Shown in pieces: positions 1-10,045 of a stretch of DNA of 64,000 nucleotides. Each line of letters begins with the position of its first letter. The stretch's first letter is position 1. The notes under the pieces are model-generated. The model was not told where the DNA came from. It was given only the letters and a program-made list of their open reading frames with translations, and did no database searches. The translations under genes were made by a program, and so were the position numbers. The DNA comes from Gammaproteobacteria bacterium MFB021 (GTDB lineage Bacteria > Pseudomonadota > Gammaproteobacteria > Pseudomonadales > Halomonadaceae), in assembly GCA_000737985.1 (NCBI GenBank), contig JNVT01000003.1:1-64000 (forward strand), written 5' to 3'.

Positions 1-213
1 CAGGCCGTAGTCGAGGCCGCGGTGGCGGCGCAGCAGATCGAAGCGCCGGCGGACCCGCAGTGGGCCGTCACCCAGCGTCTCGGCGTACTGCTGCTGCGCT
101 ATCTGGGCGATTCGCGCAATCAGGCCTGGGACTACTGCCAGGCCGCCTGGCACACGCTGCGCCCGCTGCTCGCCGCGCGCGAGGCGTGCGAGCCGCGCAT
201 CTGGCGCACCTGA
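1..213 (+). CDS. ureD: Urease accessory protein UreD, C-terminal fragment
   Basis: This is the last 70 codons of a gene that begins before the window; the frame is open from base 1 and stops with TGA at 211-213. The residues are typical of the UreD/UreH C-terminus: a stretch reading LLRYLGDS, then an aromatic and leucine-rich helix (YCQAAWHTLRPLL) and the terminal PRIW. UreD is the scaffold that binds the urease apoenzyme and, with UreF and UreG, delivers nickel to the active site. The location directly upstream of ureABC fits. The 255 bases before ureA hold no credible gene and probably carry leader or promoter sequence, though I see no clean promoter there. Confidence 0.85.
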   Translation, partial: QAVVEAAVAAQQIEAPADPQWAVTQRLGVLLLRYLGDSRNQAWDYCQAAWHTLRPLLAAREACEPRIWRT

Positions 214-468
214 TATGGCTGGCGCACCCGACACTGCCGCCGATGAGGAAACGCTGAATAAATCGACGAGCGAGATGAAGCGCAAGGCGCATGGAACACA
301 GAACACGAGACATAACATGGGGTTAGGCGAGTGTTCGACCGGGCTGGCGCCCCAGTACCACGCAACGCAGCGATTCGTTGGGGACGCCGAGTCCGCGCAG
401 GCATTTATGCAGCGTTTCCATAACGATCAAGGGCGCCCGGCGCGCCCGCAAGCCCAGGAGACGAGGCG

Positions 469-771
469 ATGGAACTGACACCCCGAGACAAGGACAAGCT
501 GCTGCTGTTCTCCGCCGCCCAGTTGGCCGAGCGCCGCCGCGCGCGCGGGCTCAAGCTCAACTACCCGGAAGCGGTAGCGCTGATCAGCTTCGAGATTCTC
601 GAAGGTGCCCGCGACGGGCGCAGCGTGGCCGAACTGATGGGTTACGGCCGCGAGATCCTGACCCGCGACGACGTGATGGAGGGGGTCGCCGAGATGATCC
701 CCGAGGTGCAGGTGGAGGCGACCTTTCCCGACGGCACCAAGCTGGTGACCGTGCATTCACCCATCGTGTGA
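469..771 (+). CDS. ureA: Urease gamma subunit
   Basis: A 100-residue protein, the normal length for the gamma subunit of bacterial urease, starting [14 protein letters not shown] and containing the family's NYPEAVALI and [20 protein letters not shown] segments and the VTVHSPI end. It is a structural subunit of the UreABC trimer that hydrolyses urea to ammonia and carbamate in the cytoplasm. An AGGAG ribosome-binding site lies 8 bases upstream of the ATG. ureB follows after 9 bases, so the genes are translated from one message. Confidence 0.97.
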   Translation: MELTPRDKDKLLLFSAAQLAERRRARGLKLNYPEAVALISFEILEGARDGRSVAELMGYGREILTRDDVMEGVAEMIPEVQVEATFPDGTKLVTVHSPIV

Positions 772-780
772 GGGGCGGCC

Positions 781-1173
781 ATGATTCCCGGTGAATACCA
801 ATTGCAGGACGGCGACATCGAGCTCAACGCAGGGTGCGACGCGATCACCCTGACGGTGGGCAACCGCGGCGACCGCCCGATCCAGGTCGGCTCGCACTAT
901 CACTTCGCCGAGACCAATCCGGCGCTCGAGTTCGATCGTGGCGCCGCGCGGGGTTATCGGCTCGACGTGCCGGCGGGCTCGGCGATCCGTTTCGAACCGG
1001 GTCAGCGCCGGGCGGTGACGCTGGTGCCGTTCGCCGGCCGGCGGCACGTCTACGGCTTCCGCGGCGAGATCATGGGTGGGCTCTCTAGCGCGCCCGATGC
1101 CGCGCGAACCGACGTGCCCAAAGACACGCGGCGCTCACGCGACCGAGATGGCCAAGATCAGGAGGCGAACTGA
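781..1173 (+). CDS. ureB: Urease beta subunit
   Basis: A 130-residue beta subunit opening [18 protein letters not shown], followed by the conserved [21 protein letters not shown] and [16 protein letters not shown] blocks. The family is usually about 100-110 residues; the extra roughly 25 residues form a charged, probably disordered C-terminal tail rich in Arg and Asp. It packs against UreC in the urease trimer. Its stop codon overlaps the ureC start (TGATG at 1171-1175), indicating coupled translation. Confidence 0.96.
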   Translation: MIPGEYQLQDGDIELNAGCDAITLTVGNRGDRPIQVGSHYHFAETNPALEFDRGAARGYRLDVPAGSAIRFEPGQRRAVTLVPFAGRRHVYGFRGEIMGGLSSAPDAARTDVPKDTRRSRDRDGQDQEAN

Positions 1174-2879
1174 TGGTGAAGATTTCGCGTCAGGCCTATG
1201 CCGACATGTATGGCCCTACCGTGGGCGACCGGGTGCGGCTCGCCGATACCGAGCTGTGGATCGAGGTCGAGCAGGATCATACCCACTACGGCGACGAGGT
1301 GAAGTTCGGCGGCGGCAAGGTGATCCGTGACGGCATGGGCCAGAGCCAGCGCTGCGACGAGGCGGTGATGGACACCGTGATCACCAATGCGCTGATCCTC
1401 GACTGGTGGGGGATCGTCAAGGCCGATGTCGGCCTCAAGGCAGGGCGCATCGCCGCCATCGGCAAGGCCGGCAACCCCGACGTGCAGCCGGCGGTGACCA
1501 TCGTGATCGGCCCAGGCACCGAGGTGATCGCCGGTGAGGGCAAGATCCTCACCGCCGGCGCGATCGATGCGCATATCCACTTCATCTGCCCGCAGCAGGT
1601 GGAGGAGGCGCTGATGAGCGGGGTCACCACCATGCTCGGCGGGGGTACCGGGCCGGCCACCGGCTCCAACGCCACCACCTGTACCCCGGGGGAGTGGCAC
1701 CTGGGCAAGATGCTCCAGGCGATCGACACCCTGCCGATGAACATCGGCCTGCTCGGCAAGGGCAACGCCAGCCAGCCCGAGGCGCTCGAGGCGCAGATCG
1801 TGGCCGGGGCGATCGGGCTCAAGCTGCACGAGGACTGGGGCACCACGCCGGCTTCCATCGATACCTGCCTGAGCGTGGCCGAGCGCTACGACGTCCAGGT
1901 GGCGATCCATACCGATACCCTCAACGAGTCCGGCTTCGTCGAGGACACCCTGGCCGCGTTCAAGGAGCGCGGTATCCACACCTATCATACCGAGGGTGCC
2001 GGGGGCGGCCATGCGCCGGATATCATCACCGCCTGTTCCAAGGATTACGTGCTGCCGTCGTCGACCAACCCGACCCGGCCCTACACCGTGAACACCGTCG
2101 ACGAGCATCTCGACATGCTGATGGTGTGCCACCATCTCGACCCCAATATCCCCGAGGACGTGGCCTTCGCCGATTCGCGCATCCGCCGCGAGACCATCGC
2201 TGCCGAGGATATCCTCCACGATCTCGGCGTGATCTCGATGATCGCCTCCGACTCCCAGGCCATGGGCCGGGTCGGCGAGGTGGTCTGCCGCACCTGGCAG
2301 ACCGCGCACAAGATGAAGGTGCAGCGCGGGCTACTGGCGGAGGATGCCGAGCGCGGCTGCGACAACTTCCGTGCCCGGCGCTATATCGCCAAGTACACCA
2401 TCAACCCGGCGCTGACCCACGGCCTGGGCCATGAAGTGGGGTCGGTGGAGGTTGGCAAGCTGGCCGACCTGGTGCTGTGGGATCCGGCCTTTTTCGGCGT
2501 CAAGCCGGCGCTGATCCTCAAGGGCGGGATGATCGCGGCGGCGCCCATGGGCGACCCCAACGCTTCGATCCCGACCCCGCAGCCGGTGCACTACCGGCCG
2601 ATGTTCGGCGCCTTCGGGCGTGCGGCCAGCGCCACCCGAGTCAGTTTCGTCAGCCAGGCGGCGCTGGCGGCGGGGGTGGGCGAGCGCCTGGGTCTGGCCA
2701 GCCGGCTGGTCGCGGTTCAGGACGTGCGCGGTGTGCGCAAGCGTGACATGAAACTCAACGACGCCTGCCCGCAGCTCGAGGTCGACCCGCAGACCTACGA
2801 GGTGCGCGCCGATGGCGAGCTGCTCACCTGCGAGCCCGCGGTCACGCTGCCGCTGGCCCAGCGCTACCATCTGTTCTGA
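1173..2879 (+). CDS. ureC: Urease alpha (catalytic) subunit
   Basis: A 568-residue amidohydrolase carrying the dinuclear nickel centre of urease. All expected residues fall at the same numbers as in the Klebsiella enzyme: nickel ligands His134 and His136 ([11 protein letters not shown]), the carbamylated Lys217 (GLKLHEDWG), His246, His272 and Asp360, and the catalytic His320 in the flap (MVCHHLD). The enzyme is therefore predicted to be active. It is translated from an ATG overlapping the ureB stop. Ammonia from urea can serve as nitrogen source or buffer acid. The last two codons and stop (CTG TTC TGA) are part of a short tandem duplication that continues past the gene. Confidence 0.98.
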   Translation: MVKISRQAYADMYGPTVGDRVRLADTELWIEVEQDHTHYGDEVKFGGGKVIRDGMGQSQRCDEAVMDTVITNALILDWWGIVKADVGLKAGRIAAIGKAGNPDVQPAVTIVIGPGTEVIAGEGKILTAGAIDAHIHFICPQQVEEALMSGVTTMLGGGTGPATGSNATTCTPGEWHLGKMLQAIDTLPMNIGLLGKGNASQPEALEAQIVAGAIGLKLHEDWGTTPASIDTCLSVAERYDVQVAIHTDTLNESGFVEDTLAAFKERGIHTYHTEGAGGGHAPDIITACSKDYVLPSSTNPTRPYTVNTVDEHLDMLMVCHHLDPNIPEDVAFADSRIRRETIAAEDILHDLGVISMIASDSQAMGRVGEVVCRTWQTAHKMKVQRGLLAEDAERGCDNFRARRYIAKYTINPALTHGLGHEVGSVEVGKLADLVLWDPAFFGVKPALILKGGMIAAAPMGDPNASIPTPQPVHYRPMFGAFGRAASATRVSFVSQAALAAGVGERLGLASRLVAVQDVRGVRKRDMKLNDACPQLEVDPQTYEVRADGELLTCEPAVTLPLAQRYHLF

Positions 2880-2916
2880 CAGCCAGTCTGTTCTGACAGC
2901 CAGCCTGTTCTGCTGG
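2871..2916 (+). repeat. 17-bp tandem repeat at the ureC 3' end
   Basis: The unit CTGTTCTGACAGCCAGT starts at 2871, is repeated with one change at 2888-2904, and a third partial unit begins at 2905. The first unit contains the final ureC codons and stop, so the duplication lies between ureC and ureE and pushes them apart. It looks like replication slippage. Confidence 0.8.
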
Positions 2917-2952
2917 GGAATCTGCCCTGATGAGAATGAAAAGGACGACACG

Positions 2953-3531
2953 ATGCTGAAGTTGATCGAGCGCCTCGACGCGGCCTGCGACATCGTCGCC
3001 GACGACAGCGTCACGCTCCCCTTCGAGCTGCGCTGCCGCGGGCGCCTCAAGGCCACCAGCGATGGCGGACGCGAGCTGGGGCTGTTTCTCGACCGCGGCC
3101 CGGTGCTGCGCCACGGTGCGCTGCTGCGCGCCGAGAGCGGTGAGGTGATCGCGGTGCGCGCCGCCGACGAGCCGGTGGTCACCGCCCGGGTCGAGGGCAC
3201 GCTGGCGCTGGCTCGGCTCTGCTACCACCTGGGCAACCGCCATGTGCAGCTGGCGCTGGGTGCCGAGGGCGAGTGCGGCTGGGTGCGCTTTCCTCCCGAC
3301 CATGTGCTGGAGGCGCTGGCGACCCGATTGGGGGCAACTCTGGAGCGCCACCGCGCGCCCTTCGACCCCGAGTCCGGCGCCTATGCCGAGGGGCACGCCC
3401 ATGGCCACAGTCATGGCCACGGACATGGACATGATCACGGTCACACGCACGATCACGCGTCCGAGCGCGGAGTCGCCGGGGGTGCCCTGGTCTACGACTT
3501 CGTGCCGCGCGGTCGCGGCCACGAGCACTGA
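2953..3531 (+). CDS. ureE: Urease nickel metallochaperone UreE
   Basis: A 192-residue protein with the UreE N-terminal fold (LPFELRCRGRLKATSDGGRELGLFLDRGPVLRHG) and the C-terminal metal-binding domain (CYHLGNRHVQLALG, then PFDPESGAY). It ends in a histidine-rich tail of alternating Gly-His and Asp-His, roughly residues 144-175, which in this family binds several nickel ions for delivery to UreG. The chosen ATG has an AAGGA site 8 bases upstream; an in-frame ATG at 2812 would overlap ureC and is unlikely. ureF starts three bases after the stop. Confidence 0.95.
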   Translation: MLKLIERLDAACDIVADDSVTLPFELRCRGRLKATSDGGRELGLFLDRGPVLRHGALLRAESGEVIAVRAADEPVVTARVEGTLALARLCYHLGNRHVQLALGAEGECGWVRFPPDHVLEALATRLGATLERHRAPFDPESGAYAEGHAHGHSHGHGHGHDHGHTHDHASERGVAGGALVYDFVPRGRGHEH

Positions 3532-3533
3532 GC

Positions 3534-4220
3534 GTGGCAGAAGAGTCGACACGCTCGCCGCTGGCGCTGCTGGGCCTGTTGCAGCTGGTCAGTCCGGCGC
3601 TGCCGATCGGCGCCTTCGCCTGGTCGCAGGGGCTGGAGAGTGCTTTCGAGCTCGGCTGGGTGAGAGACGAAGCGACGCTCGGTGCCTGGCTCGACGGAGT
3701 GCTCGAGGATGGCCTGACCCGCTGCGAACTGCCGCTGCTCGAGCGCCTGTGGCAAGCCTGGGAGAGCGGGGATCGCGAGGCACTGGCGGCCTGGAACGAC
3801 TGGCTGCTGGCCAACCGCGAGACCCATGAGCTGGCCGAAGAGGATCTGCGTCTGGGGCAGTCGCTGGCGCGCCTGCTCGGCGATCTGGAGCTGCTGCCGG
3901 AAGATGGCTGGCTGCCGCCGACGCCCACCTACGTCACGCTGTTCGCCTGGGCGGCGCAGCGCCGCGGTATCGCGCTGGCGGATGCCCAACTGGGATTCGC
4001 CTGGGCCTGGCTCGAGAACCAACTGGCGGCGGCGTGCAAGGCGCTACCGCTGGGGCAGACCGCGGCCCAGCGGCTGGTGGAGCGGCTGCGTCCGGCACTG
4101 GCAGCCGCGGTGACGCGCGCCGCCGAGTTCGACGACGAGGATCTGGGCCCGGCGCTGCCGGGGCTGGCCCTGGCCAGCGCGCTGCACGAGACGCAGTACT
4201 CGCGGCTGTTTCGCAGCTGA
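3534..4220 (+). CDS. ureF: Urease accessory protein UreF
   Basis: A 228-residue all-helical UreF protein. The conserved SPALPIGAFAWSQGLESAFELGWV segment near residue 20 and the C-terminal LASALHETQYSRLFRS are family hallmarks. UreF bridges UreD and UreG and gates GTP hydrolysis during nickel insertion. The start is GTG, two bases after the ureE stop, so translation is likely coupled. The family start region (alanine, then SPLALLGLLQLVSPALPIG) agrees with this choice. Confidence 0.95.
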   Translation: MAEESTRSPLALLGLLQLVSPALPIGAFAWSQGLESAFELGWVRDEATLGAWLDGVLEDGLTRCELPLLERLWQAWESGDREALAAWNDWLLANRETHELAEEDLRLGQSLARLLGDLELLPEDGWLPPTPTYVTLFAWAAQRRGIALADAQLGFAWAWLENQLAAACKALPLGQTAAQRLVERLRPALAAAVTRAAEFDDEDLGPALPGLALASALHETQYSRLFRS

Positions 4221-4344
4221 CCGGCGGAGAGACAGCATCATCGCCGAGCGAGGCCGATGACAGCGTCACACTGAGCTTTCATACGTATAGGCATCCGCGC
4301 CGGAGCGGGATCGGTCGGCGCGAAGACCATAAGGAGAGAGGGAT

Positions 4345-5007
<663 letters not shown>

Positions 5008-5107
5008 ATCGGCCTCGTTCACGCTGACATCGACGCTCTCACACTCAAGCCACGACCCATCGCCCACCCATCCACCACCCAACCTTCCACCATCCAAGGA
5101 GTACACC

Positions 5108-5719
5108 ATGCAAGCTCGACCCTCTCGTCGCACCGCGCGCCGTCTGGCCTGGCTCGGCGCGCCGCTGGCGCTGCTGCTGGCCTCGGCGGCCTACGCCCAC
5201 CCGGGGCAACTGCCGCATACCCATGGCGGCAGTTTTCTGGCCGGCCTGATGCACCCGCTGACCGGTCTCGATCATCTGCTGGCGATGCTGGCGATCGGGC
5301 TGTGGAGCTGCCGCCAGGCGCCCACGCTGCGCCGGGCGATGCCTGTGCTGATCGCGCTGGGCATGGTGTGTGGTGCCGGTCTGGCCTGGGCCGGGGTGCC
5401 GCTGCTGGGGGTGGAGTTCGGCATCGCCTCCAGCGTGCTGCTGGCGGGCGTGCTGCTGGCGACGCTGGTCAAGCTGCCCAGCGCGGTGGGTGGCACGCTG
5501 GTGTTTGCCTTCATTCTGCTGCACGGCCATGCTCACGGTAGCGAACTGGCGCCGGGCGCCTCGGCGCTGCTCTACGCGCTGGGCTTCGTGATCACCAGCG
5601 TGGCGATCACCCTGGTCGGACGTCAGGCCGGTGCCTGGCTGGCCCAGCGTGACAGCCGCTGGCTGCGCGGCATCGGCGCCGCCATCGCCGCAGCCGGCGG
5701 GGCGCTGATGCTGGGCTGA
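5108..5719 (+). CDS. ureJ: HupE/UreJ family nickel transport membrane protein
   Basis: A 203-residue membrane protein with a signal-like N-terminus ending ASAAYAHPG, the family signature HPLTGLDHLLAMLAIGLW, and about six membrane spans. HupE/UreJ proteins are thought to admit nickel (in related cases cobalt); the gene's position at the end of the urease cluster supports a nickel role. Histidines cluster in the presumed outer loop (HPGQLPHTHGG) and in HGHAHGS. The ATG at 5108 is chosen because it begins the signal peptide and follows an AAGGAG site. Confidence 0.9.
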   Translation: MQARPSRRTARRLAWLGAPLALLLASAAYAHPGQLPHTHGGSFLAGLMHPLTGLDHLLAMLAIGLWSCRQAPTLRRAMPVLIALGMVCGAGLAWAGVPLLGVEFGIASSVLLAGVLLATLVKLPSAVGGTLVFAFILLHGHAHGSELAPGASALLYALGFVITSVAITLVGRQAGAWLAQRDSRWLRGIGAAIAAAGGALMLG

Positions 5720-5861
5720 GTGCTCCGCCGCCTCAGCTCTCTTGCGCATCCGGCTCGGTATCGGCTGCGTACCTTGATTACCTGGCGGCGCTGCATGGCT
5801 CGGCAGGTAGGTCGGTGCCGTGACTGCGGTCGCGGCGCCGGCGCGCTGTTCCGATCCTTCC

Positions 5862-5884
5862 AGGCCGCTCATGCGGCCTTTTTC
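5862..5884 (+). terminator. Rho-independent terminator after the urease cluster
   Basis: A 7-bp perfect stem AGGCCGC/GCGGCCT with a TCAT loop is followed by a run of five T. It closes the rightward urease transcript just before the convergent DUF1206 gene. Confidence 0.75.
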
Positions 5885-5901
5885 ATGCCAGCGTGGGCCG
5901 G

Positions 5902-6717
5902 TCAGCGGGGATGACGCACGCGGCGATAGCCCGCATTGATGAAACAGTAGCCGCCGTAGGCGATCAGGCCGCAGGCGACGCCACCCAGCAGGAAGTCGCC
6001 GTAAGGTTGGTGGGCGAGCAGATCGAGGGCGCCACCCAGGCCCTGGGTCTGGCTGGGCGAGAGCTGCCAGGCGGCCAGGCCGATCAGGCCGCCGATCAGA
6101 ATGAACGTTACCCCGCGGGCGGCCAGCCCGACTCTGGCGATGCCTTCGAGCAGCGGCAGCGGCGGGTTGGGGCGCTGGTCGAGATGCCAGTTCTTGCGGT
6201 AGGCACGCCGCCAGGCGCGCACCAACTGATGCACGCCGACGGCGACGAAGCCCAAGCCTACCGCCAGCAGCAGCCAGCGCCCGCCGGGAACGCCCAGCAG
6301 CCACTCGGTGCGGCGGCGGTTGTCTTCCTGGGATGAGCTCGCCACGCTGTGCAGCAGCAGGGCCGCGCACTGCCACGCCAGGGTAGCGTAGAGCCCGGCG
6401 CTGAGGGCGAATCCCAGCCGCTGTAGCCAACCCTTCCAGTCGTTACCCTTGTGCTCGGTGTCCCAGATCGCCTGGCCCAGACGCCAGGCCACGTAGGCGA
6501 CCAGACCCAGACCGAGCAGTACCAGCAGCACGCTGCCGAAGGGCCACAGCGCGATCTTGTGGATCACCTCGCTGGTGCCGCTCTCGCTGCCGCCCAGGCC
6601 GATGGTGGTGAGCAGAGCGAGCCAGCCCACCGCGACATAGATCAAGCCCTTGGCGGTGTAGCCGGCGGACGCGCTGAAGCGTAGCCCGTCACGGAGTCGA
6701 GAGCGTCGGTGCGGCAT
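5902..6717 (-). CDS. DUF1206 family membrane protein
   Basis: A 271-residue protein with about six hydrophobic segments arranged as three similar repeats, each opening with a Gly-Tyr/Ala-x-(Ala)-Lys/Arg-Gly motif (GYTAKGLIYVAVG, then GLAARGVTFILIGG). This is the DUF1206 pattern; the biochemical role of the family is not established. It is a single gene convergent with the urease cluster and divergent from the symporter pair. Start ATG at 6717 gives a basic N-terminus before the first repeat. Confidence 0.75.
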   Translation of the reverse strand: MPHRRSRLRDGLRFSASAGYTAKGLIYVAVGWLALLTTIGLGGSESGTSEVIHKIALWPFGSVLLVLLGLGLVAYVAWRLGQAIWDTEHKGNDWKGWLQRLGFALSAGLYATLAWQCAALLLHSVASSSQEDNRRRTEWLLGVPGGRWLLLAVGLGFVAVGVHQLVRAWRRAYRKNWHLDQRPNPPLPLLEGIARVGLAARGVTFILIGGLIGLAAWQLSPSQTQGLGGALDLLAHQPYGDFLLGGVACGLIAYGGYCFINAGYRRVRHPR

Positions 6718-6865
6718 GGAGATCCCTGAACGCGAATGATCCCTGCAGCCTAGCAGCTCGCCGGGTTCGGCGCCGATGCCCGATGCGATAGGCTATCCTG
6801 TCGCCGGCCGTCAGGTGGGGCGGTGAAAACTCATGAAACACGCGTGACACACTGTGGGAACATCG

Positions 6866-7099
6866 ATGAAGCATTTCGTGGTACGCCCGCGCTCGGCGGC
6901 GGGCTGGGGGCTGTTGCTGCTATTCCTGGGCCTGATCGGTATGGGCCTGTGGCCGGTAGTGGCCGGCGTCAATCGGGCGCGGCTGGCGTTCGGGCTGCCG
7001 TGGCTGGCGCTATGGGCCTATGCCATCGTGGCTGGCTGCTGGCTCGCCATGCTGGTGGGCAACCGCTGGCTGGCGCGGAGGGCAGGCGGCGATGATTGA
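6866..7099 (+). CDS. Small DUF3311-like membrane protein paired with a symporter
   Basis: A 77-residue protein with two hydrophobic helices (GWGLLLLFLGLIGMGLWPVV and LPWLALWAYAIVAGCWLAMLVG). Small proteins of this shape are commonly encoded directly before SSS-family symporters and are annotated DUF3311; function as a symporter partner is inferred. ATG 6866 is favoured over GTG 6854 because a GGGAA site is correctly spaced. Its 3' end overlaps the symporter start by 8 bases, so the two are almost certainly co-translated. Confidence 0.7.
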   Translation: MKHFVVRPRSAAGWGLLLLFLGLIGMGLWPVVAGVNRARLAFGLPWLALWAYAIVAGCWLAMLVGNRWLARRAGGDD

Positions 7100-8579
7100 G
7101 CTTGCGACGCGCAGCCTGATGCCTTTGTGGATCACCCTGGGCTATGTCGCGGTAGCGCTGGTGATCGGCCTGCGCGCGCGCCGTGGGCGCGTCATGGACA
7201 GCCTGGAGGAGTGGGGCGTGGCCGGGCGCAGCATGGGCGGCGTCACGCTCTATCTGCTGATCGCCGCTGGCAGCATCAGCGCCTACACCTTCATGGGGGC
7301 GCCCGGCTGGGCCTACAGCAAGGGCGTCGCGGTCTTCTACGTGGTGATCTATCTCTCCTATCTGGCGCTGGTGGCGTGGTACTGCGGCCCGCGGGTGTGG
7401 GAGTTCGGCCGGCGCTTCGGCCACGTCACCCAGGGCGCGGCCATCGCCGACCGTTATCAGAGTCCGCTATTGGGTGGCCTGGCGGCGCTGGTGATGTCGA
7501 TCGGCTCGCTGGCCTATGCGGTGCTGCAGACCATGGGGTCGGCCTACATTCTGGCGGTGATGAGCGGCGGGCGTATCCCGGTCTGGGCGGGGGTGATCCT
7601 GATCCTGGCGGCGATGGCGCTCTATCTCTACGTCAGCGGGCAGCACGCCATCGGCCTGACCAACGCTTTCCAGGGTGTGCTGATGCTGGTGGTAGCGTGG
7701 AGTGTGGGGCTGTGGTCGGCCCACACCGCCAGCGGCGAACTGGGGTTCGGCGCCATCTTCGCGCGCCTGCAGGCGGAGCGCCCCGACTTCCTGACTCTGC
7801 CAGGGGCGGGCGGCGACATGAGCTTCGCCTTCTGGACCACCTCGATCATCGTCTCGATGCTCTCGTTCATGCCGCCGGTGTGGAGCCAGTGGATGAGCGC
7901 GCGCTCCGCCGACACCATCCGGCGCAGCGCGACCTGGCTGCCGACCTACTACATCGTGGTGCTGCCGATGGTGGTCGTGGGCTTTATCGGTATTCTCGCG
8001 CTGCCGCAGCTCGAACGCGCCGATACCGTGGCCCTGAGCTATGCCCTTGGCCATCTGCCGGTGTGGCTGGTGGGGCTGCTGGGGGCGGGCACCCTGGCGG
8101 CGGCGATGTCCTCGTGCGAGCCGTTTCTGCATTCGGTGGCGATGGCCTATGCGCGGGATATCGCCCAGCCGCTGTGGCGGCTCAGTGACAGCGCCACGGC
8201 ACGCCTGGCGCGGCGGTTGCTGATTCCGATCATGGCGCTGATCGTGGCCCCGGTGGCGATCAGCGAACCCAGCAACCTGGTGATGATCCTGCTGGTGGGG
8301 CTCGGCTTCGCCACCCAGGTGCTGCCGGCCTTCATCGGCATGTTCGTGTGGACCCGCGCCTCCACCCCCGGGGTGATCGCCGGCATCGTCGCCGGCTTCT
8401 GCGTGACCCTCGCTTTCACTCTGATCTGGCGCAATCCGCTCGGCGTGCATGCCGGCTTCTGGGGGCTGCTGGTCAACCTGCCACTGTTCGTGGGCGTGTC
8501 GCTGCTGACGCGGCCGGTGCGCGACGACGTGGTCGAGCGCTTCTTCGCCATCAGCGCCCCGGGTCGCTCCCGCGCCTGA
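7092..8579 (+). CDS. Sodium:solute symporter (SSS family)
   Basis: A 495-residue membrane protein with about 13 hydrophobic segments. It opens LWITLGYVAVALVIGLRARR and has the SSS-family early helix (DSLEEWGVAGRSMGGVTLYLLIAAG) and a VSMLSFMPPVWSQWM segment. The family uses the sodium gradient to import sugars, amino acids, carboxylates or osmolytes; the substrate cannot be read here. The start ATG lies inside the end of the preceding small gene (overlap ATGATTGA), a layout typical of the DUF3311-symporter pair. Confidence 0.85.
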   Translation: MIELATRSLMPLWITLGYVAVALVIGLRARRGRVMDSLEEWGVAGRSMGGVTLYLLIAAGSISAYTFMGAPGWAYSKGVAVFYVVIYLSYLALVAWYCGPRVWEFGRRFGHVTQGAAIADRYQSPLLGGLAALVMSIGSLAYAVLQTMGSAYILAVMSGGRIPVWAGVILILAAMALYLYVSGQHAIGLTNAFQGVLMLVVAWSVGLWSAHTASGELGFGAIFARLQAERPDFLTLPGAGGDMSFAFWTTSIIVSMLSFMPPVWSQWMSARSADTIRRSATWLPTYYIVVLPMVVVGFIGILALPQLERADTVALSYALGHLPVWLVGLLGAGTLAAAMSSCEPFLHSVAMAYARDIAQPLWRLSDSATARLARRLLIPIMALIVAPVAISEPSNLVMILLVGLGFATQVLPAFIGMFVWTRASTPGVIAGIVAGFCVTLAFTLIWRNPLGVHAGFWGLLVNLPLFVGVSLLTRPVRDDVVERFFAISAPGRSRA

Positions 8580-8594
8580 CAGGCGCGGGTGGGG

Positions 8595-9341
8595 TCAGGC
8601 CGGATTGGCGGCGAGAATTTTCTTCAGGAAGCGCTGAGTGCGTTCATCGCGTGGCTGGCTGAACAGCGTCGCCGGCGGCGCCTGTTCGATGATTCGGCCC
8701 TCGTCCATGAACACCACGCGGTCGGCGACCTCGCGGGCGAACTGCATCTCGTGGGTCACCACGATCATGGTCTGGTGCTCCGCCGCGAGCTGTTTCATCA
8801 GCCCCAGGACCTCCTCGACCCACTGCGGGTCGAGGGCCGAGGTCGGCTCATCGAACAGGATCACCTCGGCGTTGGCCGCCATGGCCCGGCCGATGCCGAC
8901 GCGCTGCTGCTGGCCTCCGGAGAGCGAGGCCGGATAGGCATCGGCCTTGTCGGCCAGGCCGATGCGCTCGAGGATCTTGCGCGCCCGGGCATGGGCTTCG
9001 CGCTTGGAGAGGCCGTCGACCACGATCATGCCTTCGGCGATGTTCTGAAGCGCGGTCTTGTTGGCGAACAGGGCGTAGTTCTGGAATACGAAGGCGGTGC
9101 GCCGGCGCAGGGCGAGAATCTGCGCCTGCGTAGCGCGGGTGGCATCGACCTGCAGATCGCCCACCGTGAGCTGGCCGGCATCCGGACGCTCGAGGAAGTT
9201 GATGCAGCGCAGCAGGGTCGACTTGCCGGTTCCCGAGGGGCCGACCACGACGATGATCTCGCCGCGTTCGAGTTTCAAGTCGATGGCGTCGAAGACCACC
9301 TGGTCGCCGAACTGCTTGCGGATACCCTTGAGTTCGATCAT
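8595..9341 (-). CDS. Polar amino-acid ABC transporter, ATP-binding protein
   Basis: A 248-residue ABC ATPase with Walker A GPSGTGKST, Q-loop VFQNYALF, signature LSGGQQQRVGIGRAMA, Walker B VILFDEPTSALDP and switch histidine VTHEMQFA. The layout follows the polar amino-acid uptake subfamily (GlnQ, TcyN). Its ATG overlaps the permease stop by four bases (ATGA), which fixes the start at 9341 rather than at a longer upstream reading. The neighbouring permease and binding protein complete an importer; cystine or another polar amino acid is plausible. Confidence 0.9.
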   Translation of the reverse strand: MIELKGIRKQFGDQVVFDAIDLKLERGEIIVVVGPSGTGKSTLLRCINFLERPDAGQLTVGDLQVDATRATQAQILALRRRTAFVFQNYALFANKTALQNIAEGMIVVDGLSKREAHARARKILERIGLADKADAYPASLSGGQQQRVGIGRAMAANAEVILFDEPTSALDPQWVEEVLGLMKQLAAEHQTMIVVTHEMQFAREVADRVVFMDEGRIIEQAPPATLFSQPRDERTQRFLKKILAANPA

Positions 9342-10012
9342 CGCTGATAGGCCCGGTTGAGTCGTTGCTCCAACCATTTCTGCACCCATGACAGGGCTTC
9401 CACCACGACCCAGTAGATCACGGCGACGACCAGAAAGGCTTCGAAGTAGAGAAAGCTGCTGGCGGCTTCCTTCTGAGTCGCCCCCATCAGCTCGGTGACA
9501 CCCAGGGTGAAGGCGAGCGAGGTCGACTTGATCATGTCGATGAAGTAATTCATCAGCGTCGGCGTGGCGACGCGGGTCGCCTGCGGCAGCACGATGCGCC
9601 GCATCAACTGGCCCTGGGTCATGCCCACCGAGAGCGCGGCCTCGGTCTGGCTGCGATCGATCCCGACGATGGCGGCGCGGATCGACTCAGCCATGTAGGC
9701 CGAGAAGTGTAGGGTCAGGCCGAGAATGGTGGCGGTGATACCGTTGATCGAGACCAGAAAAGTGAGTACCTGCGGCAGCCCGTAATAGAACAGGAACAGC
9801 TGTACCAGCAGCGGCGTGCCGCGGAAGAACGAGATGAACAGCTTGGCAAAGACGTTGAGCCCGGGCAGCTCGGTCACCCGGATTACCGCCAGCAGCGAAG
9901 CCAGGACCAGGGCGCACAGCATGCCCGCGGCGGCCATGCCCAGGGTCAACGGTAGATAGCTCAGAAGGATGGGCACCAGGCCCAGCATGTAGTCGACATT
10001 GAGTGCGTGCAT
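9338..10012 (-). CDS. Polar amino-acid ABC transporter, permease
   Basis: A 224-residue HisM/TcyL-type permease: about five membrane spans, the ISFFRGTPLLVQLF motif preceding the permease core, and the EAA loop EAALSVGMTQGQLMRRIVLPQA that contacts the ATPase. The start at 10012 (MHALNVDYML) matches the usual short N-terminus of the family. It lies between the ATPase gene (4-base overlap) and the binding-protein gene, from which it is separated by a terminator-like hairpin. Confidence 0.9.
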   Translation of the reverse strand: MHALNVDYMLGLVPILLSYLPLTLGMAAAGMLCALVLASLLAVIRVTELPGLNVFAKLFISFFRGTPLLVQLFLFYYGLPQVLTFLVSINGITATILGLTLHFSAYMAESIRAAIVGIDRSQTEAALSVGMTQGQLMRRIVLPQATRVATPTLMNYFIDMIKSTSLAFTLGVTELMGATQKEAASSFLYFEAFLVVAVIYWVVVEALSWVQKWLEQRLNRAYQR

Positions 10013-10045
10013 AGAGATCACTACGCCGCGCAGCGCGGCCGTGGA

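Noticed and set aside
1158-2309. Long open frame opposite ureC (383 codons, minus strand)
   Set aside because: It is antisense to a fully conserved ureC, its product is rich in Gly, His and Arg of shadow type, and it has no domain. High GC content keeps opposite frames open.
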